A program made the position numbers and the translations under genes. The notes below the pieces were generated by a model, which was not told the origin of the DNA, made no database searches, and saw only the letters and a list, made by a program, of their open reading frames with translations. Below, in pieces: positions 8,442-17,670 of a stretch of 64,000 nucleotides of DNA (position 1 is its first letter; each line of letters starts with the position of its first letter). The DNA comes from DATFRX01 sp035630615. GTDB taxonomy: Bacteria; Actinomycetota; Actinomycetes; Propionibacteriales; Nocardioidaceae. The stretch covers positions 1-64,000 of the forward strand of contig DASQKI010000075.1 in assembly GCA_035630615.1 (NCBI GenBank). The letters run 5' to 3'.

Positions 8442-9422
8442 TCAGTCTCGTCCGCCCGGGTCGTCGAGGTCGGCGAGGAACTCCTCGACCTGCTTGCCCA
8501 GCTCGTCGGCCGTCGGGAGCGGACCCTCGGTCGCGAGCAACGACTCCGACGCCCCGCGGGCGAACGCGTCGTATTGCTCTTCGAGGTTGGACAACACCGT
8601 GCCACCGTCCTGCTCGGTCACCTGCTCGTCGATCTCCGAAAGCGTCGACTCGGCGGTTTCGATGAGCGAGGTCAGGTCGAGCCGCAGGCCGGTGCGTTCG
8701 GCGACGGCGCTCAGCAACGCCACCGCGGCGGTCGGGTATTCGACCTGCGCGAGGTAGTGCGGCACATGCGCGACGTAGCCCATCGCGTCGTGCCCCCGCT
8801 CCCCCAGCCGGAGCTCGAGCAACGACTGAGCACTGGTCGGCACGACCATCTGCGCCCGCCACAGGTTCGGTCGGTCGACCAGGTCCGAGCGGCTGGCGTG
8901 TGTCGTGATCATGATCGGTCGAGTGTGCGGCACCCCCATCGGCACCGCGCCCATCCCGACGACCAGGCCCACGTCGAAACGCTCCACGAGGGCCCGTACG
9001 GCGGCCGAGAACGCCTCCCAGCGATAGTCCGGCTCGGGACCCGACAGCAGCAAGTACGGCGTGCCCTCGGCGTCCTCGAGCAGGCGGACGAGCAAGCGGG
9101 GCGCGTCGTAGTTGGCGTAGTGGTCACGGTCGAAGACGAGGCCGGGGCGACGCGCCCGGTAGTCGTACATCTGGTCGATGTCGAAGCTCGCCACGACCCG
9201 GCCCCCACCGGAGGCCACGAGGTGACGGGCCGCGACCTGGCCGGCCTGACCGGCCGACAGGAACCCGTCGAGCGCGTGCACCAGGACCGGTCGCTCGCCC
9301 GGGCCGAGCTCGGGGATCTCGTCAACAACGTGCACCAGCGGATGCACGACGGGTCGCTCGACCGGGGTCGGCGACGAATCGGGCGACGGGTCGGACTCGT
9401 GGGGGCGGCGTTTCCATCTCAT
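8442..9422 (-). CDS. PAC2-family protein (proteasome assembly chaperone-like)
   Basis: A 326-residue PAC2-domain protein typical of actinobacteria. Recognisable segments are VLVHALDGFLSAGQAG, VASFDIDQMYDYRARRP, LLSGPEPDYRWEAF, the glycine loop VGMGAVPMGVPHTRP, and GYVAHVPHYLAQ. PAC2 proteins resemble eukaryotic proteasome-assembly chaperones and bacterial ATP-grasp partners; the bacterial role is not settled. The last 80 residues are acidic and partly coiled coil. I used ATG 9422 (MRWKRRP), the first Met with family similarity; an in-frame ATG at 9458 would add 12 residues and neither has a strong ribosome site. It diverges from the AlkD-like gene. Confidence 0.8.
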   Translation of the reverse strand: MRWKRRPHESDPSPDSSPTPVERPVVHPLVHVVDEIPELGPGERPVLVHALDGFLSAGQAGQVAARHLVASGGGRVVASFDIDQMYDYRARRPGLVFDRDHYANYDAPRLLVRLLEDAEGTPYLLLSGPEPDYRWEAFSAAVRALVERFDVGLVVGMGAVPMGVPHTRPIMITTHASRSDLVDRPNLWRAQMVVPTSAQSLLELRLGERGHDAMGYVAHVPHYLAQVEYPTAAVALLSAVAERTGLRLDLTSLIETAESTLSEIDEQVTEQDGGTVLSNLEEQYDAFARGASESLLATEGPLPTADELGKQVEEFLADLDDPGGRD

Positions 9423-9467
9423 GGCGATGTGTTCAACGCTACGGGAGGGGACCGCCATTCCCTTGCC

Positions 9468-9473
9468 TACCCT
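9468..9473 (+). promoter_or_regulatory. Leaderless -10 box TACCCT
   Basis: TACCCT ends 6 nt before ATG 9480, with no ribosome site between, indicating a probable leaderless transcript for the AlkD-like gene. Confidence 0.45.
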
Positions 9474-9479
9474 CGGGGC

Positions 9480-10217
9480 ATGACCGACCGGAGCCGGATC
9501 AACGAGCTACTCCGGGTGATCGACGCCGAGGCCGATCCGGTCTCCGCCGAGCAGTTGGCCCGCTACTTCCAGGTTCGGCCGGGCGGCTATGGCGAGGGTG
9601 ACCGCTTTGTCGGGGTCAGGGTGTCCCGGATCCGCCAGCTGGTCCGCCCCTACGTGCGCGAGCCGGTCGCGCCGGCCGCCCTGTCCGTCGGCCTGCGAAG
9701 CCCCGTCCACGAGCATCGGCTCTGCTGCCTCGTGCTGCTGGCGGAGTACGCCAAACAGGCTCACAAGGCCGCCGACGACGCCCGGCTCACTGCGGCGTAC
9801 AACGCGTACGTGCGCGACCTCGATCGCGTCGACAACTGGGACCTCGTCGACTGCAGTGCCCCGGATGTCGTCGGCGGCTACCTCCTCGATCGCGACCGTG
9901 CGCCGCTGTATGACTGGATCCGCTCCGACTCGGTCTGGCGTCGCCGTATCGCACTCGTCGCGACCCACCGGCTGATCCTCGCCGGCCAGACCGCCGACAC
10001 GTACGCTCTCGCGACCGAGGTGCTCGACGACCGGCACGACCTGATTCACAAGGCCTCAGGCTGGATGCTCCGCGAGGCCAGCAAGCGGGTCGACGAGACC
10101 GAGCTGCGCGCGTACCTCGACGCCCACGTCGCGCGGATGCCACGCACGATGCTTCGCTACGCGATCGAGCGCTTTCCCCGCGAGGAGCGGCGAGACTACC
10201 TCACCCGTCCGATCTAA
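9480..10217 (+). CDS. AlkD-like DNA alkylation repair protein
   Basis: A 245-residue all-helical HEAT-like repeat protein of the AlkD family of DNA glycosylases. Helical pairs with the family pattern include GEGDRFVGVRVSRIRQL, SPVHEHRLCCLVLL, VDNWDLVDCSAPDVVG, SDSVWRRRIALVATH and DLIHKASGWMLREASK. In AlkD a Trp and an Asp in the WDLVD segment contact the lesion and an Arg supports catalysis; W-D-L-V-D and WRRRIAL are both present. It should remove 3- or 7-alkylated purines without base flipping. Its TAA overlaps the stop of the convergent FAD oxidase gene within CTAA. Confidence 0.85.
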   Translation: MTDRSRINELLRVIDAEADPVSAEQLARYFQVRPGGYGEGDRFVGVRVSRIRQLVRPYVREPVAPAALSVGLRSPVHEHRLCCLVLLAEYAKQAHKAADDARLTAAYNAYVRDLDRVDNWDLVDCSAPDVVGGYLLDRDRAPLYDWIRSDSVWRRRIALVATHRLILAGQTADTYALATEVLDDRHDLIHKASGWMLREASKRVDETELRAYLDAHVARMPRTMLRYAIERFPREERRDYLTRPI

Positions 10218-11608
10218 CCCTGCGGCCGGATGTTCTGGTTGATCCGGAAGAGGTTTTCGGGGTCGTAGGTCGCCTTGACCCGAGCCAACCGGTCGTAGTT
10301 GTCGCCGTAGCTGGCGCGAACCCGGTCCTGGCCCTCGTCCATCATCATGTTGACGTAGGCTCCGCCGGCCGAGTAGGGGTGCAGCGCCTCGAAGTAGTCG
10401 ATGCTCCAGCGCTTGATCGCTTCGGCGTTGGCCGGATCGGAGTCGACTCCCGCGAAGACCGAGCCCCAGCGGGCATCCCGATAGACCCACGGCGTGTCCG
10501 AAGAATCAACATCGTGCGCGGCACCGTCGATCGGGTACATATGCATCGTCGACTTCCAGGTCGGCATCTGCGCGCCGAACTCAGCGTGGGCCTCGACCGC
10601 CGCGTCGGGAATGTCCTTGACGAAGTCGGCCCGCCAGTACCACTGGTCGCCCGGCGGATAGAGCTCGTCGAACGCACCCTGCAGGTCCGCGTGCGGCATC
10701 GGCTGCACACCGTGGAGCAGGGGCTCCGGCAGGCTGTCGAGCAGCGGCGCCATCGCCCTGGCGGCGTCGTCCTCGTTGCCGATGTAGCACCACACGACGC
10801 CGCAGACCTTGCGGAGGTGCAGCTCCTCGGGGAAGGGCGGAGCCGGCGGCACCGACGCGTACGCGAAGAAGCCGTTCAGCTCGCGGGGCGCATCGCCGAT
10901 GAAGTCGCGGTAGGCGGCCAGCACCTCGGCGCTCTGGTCAACCGCCCAGAACGTCGGTCCGGCGATGACTGTGCCGACCTCGTGGAGGCGGAACAGGAAC
11001 GACGTCACGACGCCGAAGTTGCCGCCGCCGCCCCGGATCGCCCAGTAAAGGTCGGGATTCTCGTCGGCGTTGGCGCGGACCTTCTCGCCGTTGGCGAGCA
11101 CCATCTCGACCTCGAGGATGTTGTCGACGGTCAGGCCGCACTTGCGGGTCAGGTGCCCGATGCCACCGCCGAGCGCGAGGCCGCCGACTCCGGTGGTCGA
11201 AATGATGCCGGCAGGCGTCGCGAGGCCGTACTGGCCCGTCGCGCGGTCGACCTCGCCCCAGGTGCAGCCGCCGGCGACGCGGGCCGTACGCGCGTCGGCG
11301 TCGACCGTGATGTCGCGCATCGGCGACAGGTCGAGGACGACGCCGTCGTCCACGGTGCCGAGACCGGCCCCGTTGTGGCCGCCGCCGCGTACGGCGAGCA
11401 GCTGGTGCCGGCGGCGCGCGAAGTCGACCACACTCGCCACTTCGTCCGCACTGCCGCAGCGAGCGACGACGGCGGGCCGCCGGTCGATGAAGGCGTTGTA
11501 AACCGCCCGTGCCTCGTCGTATCCCGGCATATCCGGCCTGATCGCCGGCTCCTTGAGACTTCCGAGATCTTGATGTACGGCCCGTTCGAAATCGGATGTC
11601 GCGCTCAT
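10214..11608 (-). CDS. FAD-linked oxidase, berberine-bridge-enzyme-like
   Basis: A 464-residue FAD-binding PCMH-type oxidoreductase. RGGGHN (residues 74-79) holds the His (78) that covalently binds FAD in this family, followed by WGEVDRATGQYGLATPAG and GVGGLALGGGIGHL. The second covalent anchor of bicovalent members, a Cys soon after PAG, is replaced here by Ile-Ser-Thr, so single attachment is expected. The C-terminal BBE domain ends with YDPENLFRINQNI. These enzymes oxidise alcohols, sugars or secondary metabolites; the substrate is unknown. GGGAGGG precedes ATG 11608. No biosynthetic cluster surrounds it. Confidence 0.85.
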   Translation of the reverse strand: MSATSDFERAVHQDLGSLKEPAIRPDMPGYDEARAVYNAFIDRRPAVVARCGSADEVASVVDFARRRHQLLAVRGGGHNGAGLGTVDDGVVLDLSPMRDITVDADARTARVAGGCTWGEVDRATGQYGLATPAGIISTTGVGGLALGGGIGHLTRKCGLTVDNILEVEMVLANGEKVRANADENPDLYWAIRGGGGNFGVVTSFLFRLHEVGTVIAGPTFWAVDQSAEVLAAYRDFIGDAPRELNGFFAYASVPPAPPFPEELHLRKVCGVVWCYIGNEDDAARAMAPLLDSLPEPLLHGVQPMPHADLQGAFDELYPPGDQWYWRADFVKDIPDAAVEAHAEFGAQMPTWKSTMHMYPIDGAAHDVDSSDTPWVYRDARWGSVFAGVDSDPANAEAIKRWSIDYFEALHPYSAGGAYVNMMMDEGQDRVRASYGDNYDRLARVKATYDPENLFRINQNIRPQG

Positions 11609-11838
11609 GGATGCCCTCCCGCAGGCGAACGTTGGCGGTGTCCCCGTTTTCGAGCAAGATCAAGCCCGGAGGACCTCAGGCTCCGACTCTGCCGAGGCGG
11701 TCGCGGAGATAACACCGACAGAAACCCTGACGATGCCCTGACAACCGTCCGATTAGCCCGCCGCCCAACCCTTTTGCGCCGCCGCCTCGTCAGGGCGAGT
11801 GAAGATATCACTCGTAGGGACGAGCGGAGGGGAAGGCG

Positions 11839-12186
11839 ATGGCACGACGCGACACCGCCGAGTTCGCGGAGTTCGCCGCCGCGCGGTCGCGGGCGCTCTA
11901 TCGCGCGGCGTACCTGATCGTCGAGGATCACGCCCATGCGGAGGACTTGGTCCAGGAGGCGCTGACCAAGACGTACGTTGCCTGGCCCCGCCTCCACGAC
12001 CCGCGCAACGCCGAAGCGTACGCGCGGAAAGCGATGACGACGACGGCCATCACATGGTGGCGTCGGCGATCGTGGCACACCGAGCGACCTCGCGGCGACG
12101 TGCCCGATCTTTCGATCGGCGATCACAGCGACCAAGTCACCGACCACGACGCGATGTGGTCGGCGCTGAAACCATGCGCGACATGA
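11839..12186 (+). pseudogene. SigE-family sigma factor reduced to region 2
   Basis: ATG 11839 (preceded by GGAGGGGAAGG) starts a normal SigE-family ECF sigma factor: FAEFAAARSRALYRAAYLI, EDLVQEALTKTYVAWPRL and AYARKAMTTTAITWWRRR are region 2, which binds the -10 element and core polymerase. After DHDAMWSAL, where region 4 should follow, the frame ends at once with KPCAT and a stop, giving 115 residues against about 165-175 for the family. Region 4, needed for the -35 element, is absent and I cannot find it in another frame. The stop still overlaps the next start (ATGA at 12183), so the deletion may have kept the original end. A region-2-only protein is possible; a decayed gene is likelier. 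Confidence 0.7.
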
Positions 12187-13327
12187 GGACCGAGCGCGCC
12201 GAGGGCGCACCGGAGCCCCGGATCGACATCGACGGTGTGATCCAGTCCGGCCGACGCCGCGTCTGGCGAAACCGCGCGGCCGGCGGGACGCTCGCCTGCG
12301 CTGCGATTGCGGTGGCCCTACTCGTGTCGATGCTGCCATTCGGCGGCGACGACGACGACCCCGTGTTCTCCGACGGACTCGGCCAGCGTCAGATCAGCTA
12401 CGCGTCCGGGTCGACGATCCACTACGGCGACCAGTCGATCGACGTCTCTCCGCACGAGATCGCGTCCTACGTCCCGGCCGACGGAGGCTTCGTTCACACC
12501 ACCAAGAACGGCGACGTGTACCTCACCGACGGCGGTGACTCGGAGCAGATCGGCCACGCCGGCAACAACAACACACTCGTGGCCGACGACACCGGCTGGT
12601 ACGTCGGCTGGATCGAGGTCGCCGAGGATTTCAGCACCGAGGCAGTCGTCTACAACACAGTGCTCGGCGAGGAGGTGTTCCGATCGCCGAAGAACGACGG
12701 CACCGGACCTGGCTGCTACGGCGACGGCTTCGGCCTGATTCTCAGCGCCATCGACGGACCGACCGCGTACGTCTGCGGCGGGCAGGGGATCAGCGTCTGG
12801 GGGATCTGCCCTCCCAGACGAAGCGGGGGGATACGCCATTCCGGCCCGGCGGTGTGCAGCTGCAGGACGTCGCCAACGGATACCTGGCCTGGGCCGTTCC
12901 CGAAAGCAAAGGCGACACCGTCGTCAGTCGCGATCCGGACGCCGACCGACCTCGTTTCGGGCAGGTCGCGGCCGACAAGCTCTCACCCGGCGCCGACTAC
13001 ATCTCGGGTGTCCGGTCCACCGGCGACGGCTGGCGGACCGTCATCGTCGATCGGGCGGCCAATGAGGAGGTCGAGCTCGCGATGCCGGCGTACCGGGAGT
13101 GGTACGTCATGCAGTGGATCGGCGACGACCGCTTCACCGCGATGGGCTACGACGCCGAGGACTACGAGGGTGCCGCCGGCGACGCACCGGAGCTACTGAC
13201 CTGCGACATCGCCGCCGGCGACGCACCGGAGCTACTGACCTGCGACATCGCCGCTGCGGCGTGCACCGTCGTCGGCCAGACGTCGGGAGGCTACATCATT
13301 CACCCGGACGGCCAGGACTATTGGTAG
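12183..13327 (+). pseudogene. Frameshifted membrane-anchored partner of the SigE-family factor
   Basis: ATG 12183 overlaps the sigma stop. The product begins MRTERAEGAPEPRIDIDG, has a basic stretch and one membrane helix (GTLACAAIAVALLVSMLPF), then an extracytoplasmic domain with repeated blade-like strands (SYVPADGGFVHTTKNGDVYL, LVADDTGWYVGWIEV). This is the usual companion of SigE-family factors, often assumed to act as an anti-sigma or sensor protein. The frame breaks at the G5 run 12799-12803: one more G would join the first part to MQLQDVANGYLAWAVPE in the next frame, which then runs to the stop at 13327. The gene is interrupted or carries a sequencing error. A tandem duplication lies near its 3' end. 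Confidence 0.7.
13175..13252 (+). repeat. Perfect 39-bp in-frame tandem duplication
   Basis: Bases 13175-13213 and 13214-13252 are identical, so the 13 residues AGDAPELLTCDIA occur twice in a row. The copies show no differences, implying a recent duplication or an assembly effect. Confidence 0.9.
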
Positions 13328-13330
13328 GCG

Positions 13331-14848
13331 TCACCGCGTCGGTTCGCGTTCGGCAGTCGGCTCGCTCGCCCGGGCGAGCCGGCTGTGGCGTATGCCGTAC
13401 GTGAAGTAGATGACCAGGCCGATCGCCATCCAGACGCCGAACCGCACCCACGTCTCGCCGATCAGGTTCAGCATCAGGTAGACGCACGACACGACCGCGA
13501 GGACGGCGACCAGCGGCGCGGCCGGCGTACGGAACGCGCGCGGCAGATCGGGTCGGGACCGGCGCAGGATGACCACGCCGATGCTGACCAGTACGAAGGC
13601 GAACAGCGTCCCGATGCTGACGAGGTCGGCCAGCGTGCTCAGCTCGACGGTGCCGGCGATCGCAGCGACGGCGACGCCGACGATCAGCGTGATGCGATAG
13701 GGCGTGCCGAACCGTGGGTGCACCTTGGCCAGCCACGGCGGCCAGAGTCCGTCGCGGCCCATCGCGAACCCGACCCGGGTCTGGCCGAGCATGAGGATCA
13801 TGACCACGACGGTGAGGCCGATGCAGGCGCCGACCGAGATGACGTCGCTCATCCAGTCCAGTCCGTGGGACTCGAATGCGGTGGCGACCGGAGCCGGATC
13901 GGACGGGTCGATGTCACGGAAGTCCTGCATCCCGGTGATGATCAGGCTGACCGCCATGTAGAGGACTGTTACGGCGGCGAGCGAGCCGATGATGCCGATG
14001 GGGATGTCCCGCTTCGGGTTGCGGGCCTCCTCGGCCGTCGTGGCGACGATGTCGAACCCGATGAAGGCGAAGAACACGACGGCCGCGGCGCTGAAGATGC
14101 CGGCCCAGCCGTAGACCGACGGTTCGTAGCCCATGAGGGTCTGGATCAGAGGGACGTCGAGCCAGCTGCCGGTGCCCCCGGCATTGCCCTGCGACGGCGG
14201 GACGAACGGCGAGAAATTGTCGCCGCTCACGTAACCGATGCCGCCGACGATGACGATGCCGACAACCGTCAGCTTGATGGCGACGACGATCTGGTTGAAC
14301 CAGCTGGAGAACTTGATGCCCGAGATCAAGATGCCCATCACGATCAACGAGATCACGATCGCCGACAGGTCGAAAACCCCGTCCGGGTTGGCGTCGGTCG
14401 ACACGGTCTGCAGGGAGGCCGGCAGCTCGAACGCCGTGCCGTCGAGCAGGCTGTTGAGATAGCCCGAGAACCCGACCGCCAGCGCGGCCGCCGCGACGGT
14501 GAACTCGAGGACCAGGTCCCAGCCTATGATCCAGGCGATCAGCTCGCCGAAGGTGGCGTACGAGAAGGTGTACGCGCTCCCAGCCACTGGCACGGTCGAC
14601 GCGAACTCGGCGTAGCACAGCGCCGCCAGGGCACACGCGACCCCGGCGACCAGGAACGAGATGGCGACGGCCGGACCCGCACTGGCGCCGGCCTGCTGTC
14701 CGGTCAGCACGAAGATCCCGGCCCCGATCATGACCCCGACTCCGAAGACGATGAGATCGAGCGGGCCGAGGTCCTTACGGAGCTGGTGCTCCGGATCGGT
14801 GGTGTCTTGGATCGACTGCTCGATCGACTTGGTGCGCATGACTCTCAT
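13331..14848 (-). CDS. APC-superfamily amino-acid permease (CAT-type)
   Basis: A 505-residue cationic-amino-acid-transporter-like permease. After the soluble lead (LRKDLGPLDLIVFG) come GVMIGAGIFVLTGQQAG, the first unwound helix typical of the APC fold, then helices ending at LVIYFTYGIRHSR. Landmarks are AALCYAEFASTVPVAGSAYTF, FFAFIGFDIVATTAEEARNP and GQTRVGFAMGRDGLWP. About 12-14 membrane segments are predicted by eye. It should import amino acids by proton or substrate coupling; specificity cannot be read. AGGAGG lies 6 nt before ATG 14848. It converges on the broken sigma locus with a 3-nt gap. Confidence 0.9.
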   Translation of the reverse strand: MRVMRTKSIEQSIQDTTDPEHQLRKDLGPLDLIVFGVGVMIGAGIFVLTGQQAGASAGPAVAISFLVAGVACALAALCYAEFASTVPVAGSAYTFSYATFGELIAWIIGWDLVLEFTVAAAALAVGFSGYLNSLLDGTAFELPASLQTVSTDANPDGVFDLSAIVISLIVMGILISGIKFSSWFNQIVVAIKLTVVGIVIVGGIGYVSGDNFSPFVPPSQGNAGGTGSWLDVPLIQTLMGYEPSVYGWAGIFSAAAVVFFAFIGFDIVATTAEEARNPKRDIPIGIIGSLAAVTVLYMAVSLIITGMQDFRDIDPSDPAPVATAFESHGLDWMSDVISVGACIGLTVVVMILMLGQTRVGFAMGRDGLWPPWLAKVHPRFGTPYRITLIVGVAVAAIAGTVELSTLADLVSIGTLFAFVLVSIGVVILRRSRPDLPRAFRTPAAPLVAVLAVVSCVYLMLNLIGETWVRFGVWMAIGLVIYFTYGIRHSRLARASEPTAEREPTR

Positions 14849-14934
14849 CGGCGACCTCCTGAACGGTCACGTACCCGGCGAACGCCTCGCAATGCGTGGG
14901 ATCAAAACCCCTCACTTCGCAGGACGTTAGGCGA

Positions 14935-16800
14935 TCAACCGTGGAGCTGGCGACGGATGTCGTGCGCCAATGCGTCGGGCGTCAGGCCGATCGCCTCGCG
15001 AATCGCATCCGGTTTGTCGTGGTCGAGGAACCGCTGCGGGATGCCGTGGACCGCGACCGGCGTCGAGACACCGCGGTCGCGAAGCGCCAGGGTCAGGGCC
15101 GTGCCGAACCCGCCGGACCGCCCGTTGTCCTCGACGGTGACGACGTGACGATGCCGGGCGGCCAGGTCGATCAGCTCCGGCGGCACCGGCAGCGCCCAAC
15201 GCGGATCGACGACCGTCGCGCCGACGCTTTCGGCGCCGAGCTTGGCGCCGACGTCGACACAGGCGCCGGCCATCGAACCGACGCCGATGATCAACACGTC
15301 CGGCTCATCGTCGCGGGCCAGGATGTCGACCCCTCCGACCCGTTCGATGGCGGCGATGTCGTCGCAGACCGCGCCCTTGGGGAAACGCAGGACGGTCGGC
15401 CCGTCGTCGACCGCGACCGCCTCGCGGAGCAGCTCCCGCAGTCGGGCGCCGTCGCGCGGGGCCGCGAGGCGGAGCCCGGGCACGAGGCCGAGGAGAGATA
15501 GGTCCCACATGCCGTTGTGGCTCGGCCCGTCCTCGCCGGTGATCCCGGCCCGATCGAGGACGAACGTGACCCCGCACCGATGCAGAGCCACGTCGAGCAG
15601 CAGTTGGTCGAACGCCCGGTTGAGGAACGTCGCGTAGACAGCGACCACCGGGTGGAATCCCCCGAGCGCGAGGCCGGCCGCGCTCGTGACGGCATGCTGC
15701 TCGGCGATGCCCACGTCGAAGCAGCGGTCGGGGAACCGATCGGCGAAGGCGTCGAGGCCGGTCGGATAGAGCATCGCGGCCGTGACGGCGACCAGGTCGT
15801 CGCGCTGCTCGCCCAGCGCGACCATCTCGTCGCGAAACACCGAGGTCCACGCCCGGGTCGGCCTCGCCAGTGCCACGCCCGTCTCGGGATCGAACGGGTG
15901 CGCCTGATGCATCTGGTCGGCCTCGTTCTTGACCGCGATGTCGTAGCCCTTGCCCTTGGTGGTCAAGACATGCACCAGCACCGGCCCGCCGAAGTGCTTG
16001 GCCTGCGCGAGCGCCTGCTCGACAGCGACCCGGTCGTGGCCGTCGAACGGTCCGAGGTATTTCAGGCCGAGGTCTTCGAAGAGTCCCTGCGGCGCGAGGG
16101 CGTCCTTGAGGCCCTTCTTGATGGCGTGCAGAGCGTCGTAGGCGGCCGGTCCGACCACCTTGATGCGGGTCAGCCGGTCCTTGACCTGTTCGAGCACCTC
16201 TTCGTAGCGAGGGTGGGTACGCAGCGCGTCGAGATGATGGGCGAGCCCGCCGATCGTCGGTTGGTAGGACCGGCCGTTGTCGTTGACCACGATGATCAGC
16301 CGCCGGTCCTTGTTGGCGGCGATGTTGTTGAGCGCCTCCCAGGCCATGCCACCGGTCAGCGCGCCGTCGCCGATCACGGAGACGACGTGGCGGTCCTCGC
16401 CGCGCAGCGCGTACGCCTTGGCCAGGCCGTCGGCGTAGGAGAGGCCAGTGGACGCATGAGAGTTTTCGATGACGTCGTGCTCGGACTCGGCCTGGCTGGG
16501 GTAGCCGGACAGGCCGTCCTTCTTGCGCAGTCGCGCGAAACCGTCGAGCCGGCCGGTGAGCATCTTGTGGACGTACGCCTGGTGGCCGATGTCGAACAAG
16601 ACCTTGTCGCGCGGCGAGTCGAAGACCCGGTGGATCGCCAGGGTGAGCTCGACGACTCCGAGGTTAGGCCCGAGATGCCCGCCGTTGACGGCAACGGCGT
16701 CGATCAGACGCTGCCGAATCTCCGCCGCGAGATCGTCGAGTTGACTCGCCGTTAGGTCTCGCAGATCAGCCGGATCGCTGATCCCCTCGAGCAGCCCCAC
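14935..16800 (-). CDS. dxs: 1-deoxy-D-xylulose-5-phosphate synthase
   Basis: A 621-residue thiamine-diphosphate enzyme that condenses pyruvate and glyceraldehyde 3-phosphate to DXP, the entry step of the MEP isoprenoid pathway. The N-terminal TPP domain shows the substrate-side GGHLGPNLG and GDGALTGGMAWEALNN with the metal-binding motif. The central pyrimidine domain has DVGIAEQHAVTSAAGLA, with the catalytic Glu and His, and DRAGITGEDGPSHNG. The C-terminal transketolase domain ends with PQRFLDHDKPD. Start is GTG 16800, 7 nt after GAGGAGG. Length is normal. No other MEP gene is nearby. Confidence 0.95.
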   Translation of the reverse strand: MGLLEGISDPADLRDLTASQLDDLAAEIRQRLIDAVAVNGGHLGPNLGVVELTLAIHRVFDSPRDKVLFDIGHQAYVHKMLTGRLDGFARLRKKDGLSGYPSQAESEHDVIENSHASTGLSYADGLAKAYALRGEDRHVVSVIGDGALTGGMAWEALNNIAANKDRRLIIVVNDNGRSYQPTIGGLAHHLDALRTHPRYEEVLEQVKDRLTRIKVVGPAAYDALHAIKKGLKDALAPQGLFEDLGLKYLGPFDGHDRVAVEQALAQAKHFGGPVLVHVLTTKGKGYDIAVKNEADQMHQAHPFDPETGVALARPTRAWTSVFRDEMVALGEQRDDLVAVTAAMLYPTGLDAFADRFPDRCFDVGIAEQHAVTSAAGLALGGFHPVVAVYATFLNRAFDQLLLDVALHRCGVTFVLDRAGITGEDGPSHNGMWDLSLLGLVPGLRLAAPRDGARLRELLREAVAVDDGPTVLRFPKGAVCDDIAAIERVGGVDILARDDEPDVLIIGVGSMAGACVDVGAKLGAESVGATVVDPRWALPVPPELIDLAARHRHVVTVEDNGRSGGFGTALTLALRDRGVSTPVAVHGIPQRFLDHDKPDAIREAIGLTPDALAHDIRRQLHG

Positions 16801-16907
16801 TCTCAGACCTCCTCAGGCCCGCCAACGCCGCTGACAACTCGGCCACGATCATGCGAGTCTATGCTGCCCGGCGCCGAGGCCCGAAGTGCGAGCGCGTGAC
16901 GCTTGTC

Positions 16908-17606
16908 CTAAGGGACGAACGCGGCGACCGACGCGTCTTCGAGGCTGCCGAGCCAGACAGTCCCCTTGTGCTCGCGAACACCGGTGGCGAAGTGAAAGTC
17001 CGGATGGGTGCCGCGGAACGCGTACGTCAGCCGGCCGGTGTCGTCGTAGGCGTGCACCTCGAACTCGCGAGCCTCCTTCGGCTGCACCGCCTCGGGCAAC
17101 CGCCAGGCCGCTTTGCGGAGGATGCCCGGAAGCGGCAGCATCCGGTCGAGAAGGGCGTTGCGCATGGAGGCCAACGCCACCCAGATCAGCCCGTCGCTGC
17201 CCATCGAGACGTTGTCGGCCACCGCGGCGTTGTTGCAAAACCGGATCGGCATGCCGTCGAACTCGGTGACGAACTCGTCGACGCGACCGTCGTGCACGTC
17301 GAGCCGGAGCAGGCCGCGTTGCGCGTCGCAGACGACGATCCAGCCTTCGGGGTGCCACTCCAGCCCGAGCGGGCGGCCGCCGGTGTCGCCGACGACGTCG
17401 ATCTGACGACCGTCCGGCGTGAGCGCGATGATCCGGCCGTCATCGAGGCCGGTGAAGATCCGACCGTCGGATCCGACCAGCACGTCCTCCGGGCCGTGGC
17501 CAGCGACCGGCAGCAGTGTGAGCTTGTTGATCGGGCGGACCTCGATCGCGGGCTTAGCCGGGCGGCTCGGCTGCCAGACCCGCGGTGCGATAGTCGGACG
17601 ATCCAC
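16908..17606 (-). CDS. SMP-30/strictosidine-synthase-like beta-propeller protein with internal deletion
   Basis: The 232-residue product starts and ends like actinobacterial SMP-30/gluconolactonase-type propellers: GHGPEDVLVGSDGRIFTGL, DTGGRPLGLEWHPEGWIVV and MPIRFCNNAAVA at the front; DNVSMGSDGLIWVALAS and ATGVREHKGTVWLGSL at the back. Relatives are about 310-320 residues and carry roughly 85 residues between FCNNAAVA and DNxS, including the YFTDSS strand and metal-site residues. Here the two are fused directly (junction near 17214-17222), in frame. Two of six propeller blades are therefore missing and activity is doubtful. Start GTG 17606 has GAGGTGG upstream. Confidence 0.7.
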   Translation of the reverse strand: MDRPTIAPRVWQPSRPAKPAIEVRPINKLTLLPVAGHGPEDVLVGSDGRIFTGLDDGRIIALTPDGRQIDVVGDTGGRPLGLEWHPEGWIVVCDAQRGLLRLDVHDGRVDEFVTEFDGMPIRFCNNAAVADNVSMGSDGLIWVALASMRNALLDRMLPLPGILRKAAWRLPEAVQPKEAREFEVHAYDDTGRLTYAFRGTHPDFHFATGVREHKGTVWLGSLEDASVAAFVP

Positions 17607-17658
17607 ACAACCACCTCATTCTTCGCCCGAGCGTACTCCGACTGTCGGAAGCGTCCTT

Positions 17659-17664
17659 GATACT
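17659..17664 (+). promoter_or_regulatory. Leaderless -10 box GATACT
   Basis: GATACT ends 6 nt before ATG 17671 and no ribosome site is visible, fitting a leaderless transcript of the acetyltransferase gene. Confidence 0.4.
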
Positions 17665-17670
17665 CTCGGC

